A stretch of 64,000 bases of DNA, taken from Chlorella sorokiniana (lineage: Eukaryota > Chlorophyta > Trebouxiophyceae > Chlorellales > Chlorellaceae). A program made the translations under genes and the position numbers. The notes below the pieces were generated by a model. The model was not told where the DNA came from, did no database searches, and saw nothing but the letters and a program-made list of their open reading frames with translations. Positions 55,960 to 64,000 of this stretch are shown here, in pieces. Position 1 is the first letter of the stretch, and every line of letters begins with the position of its first letter. The stretch is from NCBI GenBank assembly GCA_025917655.1, contig CP084619.1, positions 3,143,001 through 3,207,000 of the forward strand, read 5' to 3'.

Positions 55960-56400
55960 TTCGTGTTGGCCCAACACCCCTACGTCGGCGGCTGCAGATG
56001 CATTCCTGCAATGCGAAATACCACCTCCGAGCGGGTTTCGCCGTTGCGATTCCCCAGCTTCCTCACGACAGCTGTACTGCTGCTGTTTTGGACAGGAACA
56101 GGCAGCCCTTTCTGCGGAGCACACGTTACCTGTCTCGTGGCAGAGCAGGCTGGTGCAAAGGAGGGCTGAAAAAAGGCGTGCATGCAGCGGGCCACTTCCG
56201 GCTATTAACTGAAAGCTTAGGGGGCTTGAAGCAGGCAAAATTTGACCATAGTAGTATCTATAGGACCTTGAGGGAGCGCCCCACAAGCCGCATTCCCCCG
56301 CTCGCTCGCTGGCAGCTGTGCCGCCAAGCTGCCGCCTGGCAGAACGTACCACCGCCAGCGCGGCACAGAGCAGCCCTCCCTTTTCTGGGGCCAGGGGCCG
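55960..56400. other. Divergent intergenic region
   Basis: This lies between the start of the alanine-rich minus-strand gene and the first supported exon of the cysteine-knuckle gene. It probably holds both promoters and may include an unrecognised first exon of the plus-strand gene. Confidence 0.35.
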
Positions 56401-58432
56401 CAGGAGATCGCTGATGTGAACAGACAGGGTGGCCGGGATGGCCAGGGGCAGCGGCAGCTTGGCGAGGCGGATGCCCTGGGCGGAGTCGCTTCTCCGCGCG
56501 GCCTGGTCCCTGCCTCGCAGCCCGAAGTCTGGTTTCAGGGACCACCTGCACAGCAGGCCCCGCAGGCAGCAGCAGGTGGCCCAGGCGAGGCCACCCAGAT
56601 CCCGGGCTGGACCTACTGCGAGGTGGTGGATGCCAGGTGGGAGCCTTGCGCCCGGCAGGCTGCCTGCATCACGCTCCTCCCTCTGACTCCGTGCGCCCTG
56701 CCCCTCTGCAGGCGGGCTGCGGCTGTCGCGGCGGAAGCCTGGCGCCAGCAGCGGCAGGGGCGGGAGCAGCAGCGGCTGGAGCTGATGTGGCCCCTGCTTG
56801 GTGGGCGCTGCTGCGCGTGTGTGGCTCGGCCTCTGCCACATGCAACCCCGCGCGGCTGTCGTCAAGCTCACCCTCTGCTGCCGCCCACACTCCTTTGCCT
56901 GCAGACTCGCAGCAGAAGCTGGGAAGGCTGAAGCGGCGGCGCGTGCAGCGGCAGTGGGGCGTGCGGCCGAGAGTGCAGCCTGCCCGGCAGCATGATGGGC
57001 CCGCCGACTCGGTCGCCGCCCCCAGCAGCGACGCAACCGGTGGGCCCAGCAAGCGGCGTCGGGCGGCGAACCGCAGCGGCCGTCCCCGCACAGCGTGCAC
57101 AGGAAAGCGGGCGACGACGGGGGCAACGAGCTTCGCTCCAGCGGGATGTGCCGCCGCCTGCGAGCGCCGCCGTGGGCGCGAGGCGCTCCGGCGGCGACGC
57201 AGGCGGCGCGGAGCAGGGATGGGAGGTGGAGCTGCCCACGGTGCCCGGTGTGCCGGCAGGGCTGATGCAGCAGCTCGCGCTGCTGCCGGTCAGCCGCCCC
57301 CATGCGGCACCTGTGCGGCTTGCGCGCCAGACGCTGCCGACGGGGTTCCTTGGAGGGCAGGCGCTGCCTGGCGCTGGCGGCGCTGCGCCGCTGGGATGCG
57401 CTGCTGCCAGCCCTTACCTTGCCAGAACTGCGCCAGCTGGCACGCACTCCCCAGCCCTGCGCACGTTGCCGTGCGTGCCTGCTGGCCGCGCATGGGGCGC
57501 CGGCGCCAGGCCGAACCGTCGAAGCGCGCGCCCGCCGGGGTGCCTCGCGCTGTCTCTGGTGCGTGGCGGGCCCGACAGGGCAGAGCGCCAGCTGGATCAG
57601 TTGGCAGGGGAGCGAGCGCGGTGGGAGGCGGCGGCCGGGCAGCAGGCAGGCGGCGCCGTGGGCACGGTGCCTGCAGCAGCGCCCGTGCACCAGCCCTCCG
57701 CCTCCTCCACATCCGATTCGGAGGGCAGCAACCGCTCCCGCCTGTGGCTGCGCAGCCAGCGGCGCCGCAAAGCCTCGCTGTACCTGCAGCCGCTGCCTGC
57801 GCCGGACGGCCGCCTGCCGCTGCCGGCGGTGCCCGGCGTGCGCTGGAGCCGGGTGGAGCAGATGGCGCACGAGTGGGTGGACGGGCCAGCACCGCGCTGC
57901 GGGCTGTGCTCGGGCTGCCTGGAGCAGCAGCCGCAGCAGCAGCAGGCTGGAGATGGCGGCAGTGGGGCGGGCGGGCCAGCGCGCTGCGCCGCCGCCGCTG
58001 CCCTCACGGCCTGGCACCGCCAGCTGGGGCCCGTCACCGTCGCCGCCGTGTCGGCGCTGGCCAAGCTGCCGGCGGCCCAGCTGCGCAGCGCACGGTGTGG
58101 CATGTGCCAGCAGTGCAGGCGTGCGCCTGCCGCCAGCACGCGGCCGCAGCGCTGCGCGACGGGTGAGAGCCTGCTGCTCCCGCTGCAGGCTGAGCCGCCG
58201 CTGCGGCGCTGCCTGGCCTCACCCCCTGCACATGCAACGTGCTTACAAAGCCACATAGTGCCGCCGTGCACCAAAAGCTGACCCGCCGCTCTGACTGTGT
58301 GCCTCAACATGCCCTGCAGCGCGGCGCCTGGCGGCAGGCAATCTGCCGGAGCGGTTGAGGCTGGCAGCAGAGGCGGCGCAGGCGGGGGCTTCAACATCCA
58401 CGTCCAAGGGCGCAGGCGCAAGTGCGAGTTCA

Positions 58433-58464
<32 letters not shown>

Positions 58465-61400
58465 CGCAGAAGGCAGCAGCGATGGACACAGCAGCGATGA
58501 GGGCAGCAGCTGCAGGGTGGCGGGCCGCAGCGGCGCCACCGCCAGCCGGCGCACGGGGTCAACGACGACCATGAGCCCCAGCAGCATGCAGACCAGCACA
58601 GCGGCAGGCAGCGACAGCAGCACCAGCACAGGCGCTAGCTCGGAGGGGGCAGCAGCGAGGGGGAGCGGCAGTGAGGGCAGCAGCAGCGACGACGAGGAGG
58701 CCGCCCGCTGGCTGCCCTGGGTGCGCCACTTCCTGCCGACCGAGGCCCAGCGGCGCGATGCAGCTGCCAGGGCGGCCCTAGCTGGCGCTGACGGCACGCA
58801 TCGCAAGACGCGTGCAAGCAGCGCCGGCAAAGGCAGCGACAGCAGCGGCGGCGAGCTGGCGTTTGCAGCTGAGCTGGCGGCGGCGCGCCGCCTGGTGCGG
58901 CGGCGGGAGGAGCGGGCGCTGCGGCAGCGCCACGGCCGCGTCAACCGCCTGGCGTTGCCGCGCTGGCAGGAGCCAGGCCCCAGCCGCTCCAAGAGCCTGC
59001 CCAGCCCGGCGGCTGCGTGCCATGCTGGCGGAGGCGCGCTGCCTGGCTGATGTGAGCACAGCGCGGGCGGGGGCTAGGCGTGCTCAAGCGTCGTGGTTTC
59101 CTCCCGGCTCTGTAACGCTTGGCATGTGCCGCACAGCCTGACTGGACGAGTCTGCACGCCTCGATGAAGCCAAATCTTATCCCCCGCCGCCCTTTCTCCC
59201 CCGCAGGATCTGGGCCTGCCGCTCAACGCGGTCACCGACTGGCGCTGCATCGCTCGGGTGCCGCTGGAGCAGGCGGCGGGGGCGGCGGCGGTGCCGCGCA
59301 GGCGACGCGTGAGTGCGGCCATAAGCATGCCCCCGGCGGTCGGGGGCTGGCTGGCACCTGTGGCAGGTGTGTGGCAGTGCCGTGTGTTCCTGGGCTGCAT
59401 GTGTGGCTTCGAAGGTGGTGGGGTGCGCGGGGGGGGTCCCTTTGGGAGAGGAGGGTGTCGGTGGGAGTCTGGGGTCGCAGCCTGGGGGCCGGATGCTCCA
59501 CAGTCTGGCCCTTCCATCTGGAGCGGCCCTGGCCCCCTCCTCCCCTGCAGTGCTTCAAGTGTGGCGCGCCGCGCTGGGAGGGGCCGGGGTGGCAGCTGGA
59601 GCAGCGGCTGGCGGCGGCTCTGCAAGGCAGCGCCGCCCTCCCCGCCCTGCCGCTGCCGCCACGCGGCAGCGATGAGTGCGAGGCGGCGGCAGCGCTGGCT
59701 GCTCAAGCGGCTCTGCAGCGTATGCGGCGGGAGGCTGCCGGTGCAGCACGTGAGGGGGCCGCCTTGACGGGTGTCGCCCCTCTGGGCAGCCTCATCCCCC
59801 AGGGTCCCGCCACGGGCAGCGCTGAAGGCAGCGAGGACGAGGCCCTTGCAGCGACAGCCGCTGCCGCCGGGTTCCCCAGCTTTTCGGCGGGAGACGAGTT
59901 CCGCAGCTTGGCTGACCTCACCGGGCACCTGCTGGCAGACAGCAGTGAGCGGGCTGCGCGTGCGCCCTGCTGCCGTGCGGTTGGACATCTTTGCTGCCCA
60001 TGGCTGAGACAGCATCAACATTTGACCGGGCGGCTGCTTGTCGGGTGTCCTGTGCAGGGGAAGCGTTTGGAGGCGGCGGCGCTGATGCGGCGGCTGCCAT
60101 GCACCAGCTGACGGCTGAGGAGCGCCGCCGCTGCCGCCAGATGCGGCGCAGCGCGCTGGGCAGGGTGAGTGCCGAGGGGACAGGTGCATGCCGCCCGCCA
60201 GCTGTGTCGGCACTGGGACAACCGCCACGTGCATTGTGTGATGCAGGCCGCTGCGGGCCTGGAGTCTGCCGCCATGTCGCTTGTGGAGGAGCAGCGCGCG
60301 CTGGCGGCCCTGCAGCAGCCCCAGTGCCGCCAGCAGCCAGTCGCGCAGCAGCAGGGGGCAGCAGCAAGGTGGGGTGGGCTGCGGGGCACCCACAGGCGCG
60401 CCAGGCCCCGGCACCGCGCCGCCAGCAGCCTGCGGCGAGCCGCGGCACGCGCTTCCGCGGACAGACGAGGCGGCGGAGCATGCTGAGGGGGCGCCTGAGG
60501 GCGCGGCTGCTGCGGGGCGCGGGCGCCTCGACTACCAACAGTTCATGGAGCGGGCGGTCGAGATCCTGGGCGGTGCGGCGCTGCCCAGCCCCACCGCTGC
60601 GCGCCGCCCGGCACGTGGCCGGCCCCCACCTGATGGCTTGCCTGCCTCGGTTCAGCCGGCGCGCCCTCTGCCTGACCGGCCTCCTCCTCCTCTGCGGCAT
60701 CGCTCAGGTGCTGACGCTAGCGGCGGCGGTGGCGAGGGCGGCAGCCAGCACCGCCGCCTGCTGCGCCTCTGCGACCAGCTGTACCTCAATCCCCGGGCAC
60801 CGGCTGGGATGACGCGGCTGTTGAGCAGCTGCAGCGACAGGTTTGGGAGCAGCGACAGCTGGCGCCGCGGCTGCCGCGTGTGCTGGGCCTGGCAAGTGGG
60901 GCGGCTGGGGCTTGGCCGCAGGTCAGGGCTCAGCCGCTGACTGTGCCGGAGCAGCAGCAGGAGCAGCAGGCACTCGGTGCAGCCCCCATGGAGTGGGGGA
61001 GTCCAAAGGGCGCTGGGGAGCTGCCTGCCATGCAGCTGCGGCAGCCTCCCCAGCCACCCGCCCCTCATCAAGCTGCACAGCAGCAGCAGGCGAGGAGGGC
61101 TCGCCGCCGCGCGCCCCCGACCTGCCGCCGCAGCAGGCCCAGCGGACGCAGGCGTGGCACGGCAGCCCCGCCAGCCCGCCCCCCCGCCAGCCAGCTGGGC
61201 AGCGAGCTGGGCAGCGAGCTGGGCAGCCAGCCGCCGCCGCTCCTCTTGAGCCAGGCGGGCGACAGCACGTCACCGCTGGCTGTCCAGGCCAGCCTGGGGG
61301 CCTGGGCGGGGGGGGCGGCACAGAGCCCTCCATCCAGCTGGGCGCCGAAGCCAGCCAGCCCGACCCGGTGCAGCAGGCGGCTTTGCTGCCGCAGCGGGAG

Positions 61401-63537
61401 GCCCAGCGCTTCCTGCTGGAGCGGCGGCAGCGGCTGCACGAGCGCCAGGCGCTGAAGCAGCGGGAGCAGCGGGAGCAGCGGGAGCAGCGGGAGCAGCCTG
61501 GCCAGCCGGCTCAGGGCCAACCGCCTGTCCCCGCGCCGCCAGCACAGGCGCCAGCCCAGGCCCAGGCAGGGGATGAGCTGCGGGAGCGGTGGCGGGAGCG
61601 GCAGCTGGCGGGAGCCAGCGACGCAACCGCCCGCTGCGTCTGGCGAGTGCTGGGTGCGCCCTCGCTGCCCGCCTAAACCCAATGCCTCTGGTGCGTGCGC
61701 AGTGACGGTGTCCAGCCAACTCGGTTCCTCTTGGTTTGTGCAGAGGGGCTTCTGCGGGACCTGCTAGAGCAAGACGTGCAGCAGCAGCAGCAGCAGCAGC
61801 AGCACAAGCGGCAGCGCGACGGCGGCCGAGGCAGCAGCCCACCACACGCGCGACTGCGCCTGCCGCCGCTGCCGGTGCCCCAGGCGGCGGCTGGCGACAC
61901 CACAGCCTCCGTGCCAAACGACGCTGCTGAGCGGCGGCAGGGCTGGCAGGCGGAGCATGCGGGCTGCCCGCCGCTGGCCTCGGTCCAGCCAGCACTTTTG
62001 CCGCCCAGGCTGGCCTGGCTTGCGTGGGAGCCCAGCACGAGGGCAGCGCCTGGCAGCAGCAGCAGGCCAGCAACCGTACAGCCACGGCCGCCCTCGCTGG
62101 CAGCACAGCAGGCCGCGCTGCTGCGGGCGATACCAAGGTGCGTCGGTCCCACCTGCCGCCCTGCATTACCGGGCCGGCAGTTCCCAGTCGCACCCTTTCT
62201 GCTGTTAACGGCTCGATCCACCGCCGCGCTGCCCTCCTCGGTCGCTGCCGCAGGTTCAAGCCGCTGACGGAGTGCCATGCTCGCCGCGGCGTGCCGGAGT
62301 CAGTCCTCCCCGCCCTGCTCCCCACCGCCGCCATGCCAGCCAGCGCGGCTGGGCCGCTCCACCCTCCTGGCCCGCCTCAGCCTGGCCCAGCGGAGGACGC
62401 AGGGCCCCCGCAGGCGAGCTTGAGGAGCAGCGGCGGCTGGTCGCGGCCCACCCGCACCTCCTGCTGCTGCTGGAGCACCCGCAGCTGCAGCGCTGCGGCA
62501 AGTGCGACGTGTGCGTGCAACAGGGCAGGGTGGTGGACCCCACGAAGCCCCGCCCGCGCACCGCCGGCACCCGCAACTGCCTGCTGTACCAGCGCTTCCT
62601 GCGTCACTTTGGCACCCAGCAGCAGCGGGAGCGCAAGCAGGCCCACGGCCGGCAGCAGGAGCACGATTTGCAGCAGCAGCAGCAGCAGCAGCAGGAAGCC
62701 GGTGGCAGCGCCGGCGGCGCCGCCCCCATCAAGCTGCTTGCCAGGGTGCCGCTGGCGGACGGGCTGCGGGCGGCTGCGGCCTACAAGCTGCTCAACCCGG
62801 GCTGGCAGCCCGACTTCCTCACCCAGCCGCGGCTCGCGTCAGTGGCCGCCGCGCTGCCTGCCCGCGGCGGCGGCCCTGCAGCGCAACGGGGGGCCGAGAG
62901 GAAGGGGGCCACCTCGTTCTTTGTGCGGCGGCAGGAGCAGAGGATGCGGCGGCTGCTGGAGCTGCTGCGGGGGCCGCAGCCTGCTGCGCTTGACGACGTC
63001 CTGCCGCTGGCCCAGCAGCCGCCCCATGCAGCGGGCGCTGGGGGCCAGCAGTGGCAGTCGCAGCCGCGGCAGCATCAGCCGACGCTGACGCGCTCCCCTG
63101 GGTCGGCCTTCCGGCCGACTTCGGGCGCACCACGCTTGCACCCCTCCCAGGAACCCGCAGAGCTGCAGCTGCAGCGCCTGCTGCCTGGCTTGCCGCTGGA
63201 TGTGAGGCTGGCTTTCCGTGCTGGCCTGGTGGCTGGCCTGCCTCCGGCCGCCATCACAGCAGCAATACAGCGGTATCATGCGATCACCGGGGCTGCAGAT
63301 GGTTGGCAGCCTGCAGCCGCCACGCTGCCTTCGCGGGGCAGGGCCGAGAGTGTGAGCAGCGACGGTGCAGGCACACGACCAAGCATAGGCGCAGGCGGGC
63401 TCAGCAGCAGCGACGAGACGGGCGCAGCAGCAGTGACGAATCGGAGAAGGGTACCAGCCGCAGCGAAGAGGAATAGTTGGATGTACTGCTCTGCTGATTC
63501 CGCCAGCATTGGCAGCATGCCAGCTTTATCAGGTTAA
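56401..63537 (+). CDS. Novel duplicated cysteine-knuckle protein
   Basis: This is a long lineage-specific protein with partly resolved exons: first about 56401..56638 (ends GWTYCEVVDAR), then about 56712.., 56905..58163, 58320..59052, 59206..about 59308, 59551..59944 and more to about 63476 or 63537. Its core is a tandem unit of about 110 residues. Copy 1 (57220-57560) has LPTVPGV, CGTCAAC, then RRCLALAALRRWDALLPALT and CARCRAC. Copy 2 (57800-58160) has LPAVPGV, CGLCSGC, then ARCAAAAALTAWHRQLGPVT and CGMCQQC. A further knuckle, CGKCDVC ... RNC, is at 62490-62580. Each knuckle is C-x2-C-x2-C followed by a distal Arg-Cys or Asn-Cys, enough for one zinc ion. Basic (KRRRVQRQW), poly-Ser and poly-Gln tracts surround it. 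A nuclear DNA-binding role is a guess from similarity to CXXC zinc fingers. Start and end are uncertain and several one-base breaks exist. Confidence 0.6.
58435..58461 (+). repeat. (AGC)9 microsatellite, read as poly-Ser
   Basis: Nine perfect AGC units inside the cysteine-knuckle gene, encoding a serine run in the supported frame. Confidence 0.85.
61194..61227 (+). repeat. 12-bp tandem repeat, nearly 3 copies
   Basis: GCTGGGCAGCGA is repeated twice in full plus ten further bases, within a low-complexity part of the cysteine-knuckle gene. Confidence 0.8.
61461..61496 (+). repeat. 9-bp tandem repeat x4 (Arg-Glu-Gln)
   Basis: CGGGAGCAG occurs four times without mismatch and encodes (REQ)4 in a Gln/Arg-rich helix of the cysteine-knuckle gene. 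Confidence 0.85.
61779..61802 (+). repeat. (CAG)8 microsatellite
   Basis: Eight perfect CAG units. In the frame of the surrounding open sequence they encode poly-Gln. Confidence 0.85.
62671..62694 (+). repeat. (CAG)8 microsatellite
   Basis: Eight perfect CAG units encoding poly-Gln about 60 residues after the last cysteine knuckle. Confidence 0.85.
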
Positions 63538-63691
63538 AAGTCCAATACAAAATGTCAGTCACTGAATTTGAAAGAAAGCATACAGTGTGAAGGGGACTGA
63601 GGTTAGCATTGCAGCAAAAACGCTCAAAAGGAGCACACAACTGGGCAAGGATACATGAGCGCTGCGGCGTCACTGTGCTGAACCGTTGGCC

Positions 63692-64000
63692 CTAATGTAC
63701 AGTGCCTACGGCCTCAATGGTCTGTTCCTCGCCGGCAATGCTTCTCACCGCTGCTGCTCCCTTCTTAACCACCGCCGCCGCGTCTTCTGCTTGCATGACA
63801 GTCTGCGCGTCCTCTACTCCGGGCAAGGGTGCGGGCGCTGCCAGGCTGGGCGGCTGCCGTCCCTGCCACAGCCACGGCAGGGCGGTGGGCAGGTCGTGGA
63901 TGCTGCGTATCTGCTGGTCGGAGGGGCAAGCCACGCCTGCGGGGACGCGGCAGGGGATCCCGGGGGCACGCTGGGGAGCGCTGACTTGCCCCACGTGGTG
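63692..64000 (-). CDS. C-terminal part of an unidentified protein
   Basis: A minus-strand frame is open from the right edge to a stop at 63692, giving about 103 residues. It reads GIPCRVPAGVACPSDQQIRS, IHDLPTALPWLWQGRQPPSL, then an Ala/Glu/Val-rich tail ending EEQTIEAVGTVH. The first half has ordinary protein composition with Cys, Trp and His, and the second looks like a disordered tail. No family is recognised. It converges on the cysteine-knuckle gene with about 150-215 bp between the stops. The rest of the gene lies outside the window. Confidence 0.4.
   Translation of the reverse strand, partial: HHVGQVSAPQRAPGIPCRVPAGVACPSDQQIRSIHDLPTALPWLWQGRQPPSLAAPAPLPGVEDAQTVMQAEDAAAVVKKGAAAVRSIAGEEQTIEAVGTVH

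Noticed and set aside
56000-58017. 913-codon open frame on the minus strand (55276-58017)
   Set aside because: The part beyond about 56000 lies opposite the cysteine-knuckle gene, is Arg/Pro/Leu-rich and has no recognisable domain. High GC makes long antisense frames common. Only its first roughly 700 bases are kept as part of the alanine-rich gene.

Overview
The window looks like nuclear DNA of a GC-rich green alga, most likely a Chlorella-type trebouxiophyte. Protein-coding segments are split by many short introns (about 70-300 bp, GT-AG with a minority of GC-AG). The gene set is that of a photosynthetic eukaryote: a nuclear plastid ribosomal protein L18 with a presequence, plant-type TOM20, VTC2 of the plant vitamin C pathway, and a PPR-SMR protein. 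Several transcripts carry the TGTAA poly(A) motif typical of green algae shortly after the stop codon. I saw no transposon, viral element, CRISPR array, rRNA or convincing tRNA.

Layout. 0-10 kb: a partial membrane protein (-), AAMP WD40 protein (+), VTC2 (+), plastid L18 (+), cysteine dioxygenase (+). 10-16 kb, minus strand: a coiled-coil protein with a twin-arginine-like N-terminus, eIF4G, and MIC10. 17-25 kb, plus strand: DUS1-type dihydrouridine synthase, DDRGK1/UFBP1, and an MBOAT lysophospholipid acyltransferase. 25-37.6 kb, plus strand: a full-size PDR/ABCG transporter and an ecdysoneless (ECD/SGT1) homologue. 39-47 kb, minus strand: a PPR-SMR-cyclin fusion and ribosomal protein uL1 (RPL10A). 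47-51 kb, plus strand: exosome CSL4, ALG13 and TOM20. 51-56 kb, minus strand: two lineage-specific proteins. 56-63.5 kb, plus strand: a long lineage-specific protein with an internally duplicated cysteine-knuckle module. The right edge holds the 3' end of an unidentified minus-strand gene.

The genes are mostly unrelated housekeeping functions (translation, RNA turnover, mitochondrial import and architecture, ER quality control and glycosylation, lipids, antioxidants) and do not form a pathway cluster. Spacing is tight (156 bp between CSL4 and ALG13, 216 bp between the ABC transporter and ECD, 182 bp between the divergent RPL10A and CSL4 starts).

Two items deserve most attention. One is the 13-exon PPR-SMR-cyclin protein. 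The other is the cysteine-knuckle protein at 56.4-63.5 kb, whose roughly 110-residue unit with two C-x2-C-x2-C knuckles is duplicated in tandem, with a further half-copy near the C-terminus. A caution applies throughout: about 25 coding positions show apparent one-base frame breaks, mostly inside G or C runs, inside otherwise conserved genes. This pattern fits homopolymer undercalling in the assembly, so most are probably sequence errors and not pseudogenisation. Exon coordinates were placed by eye from splice consensus and frame and can be off by a few bases. Family assignments come from remembered family motifs; no database search was run.
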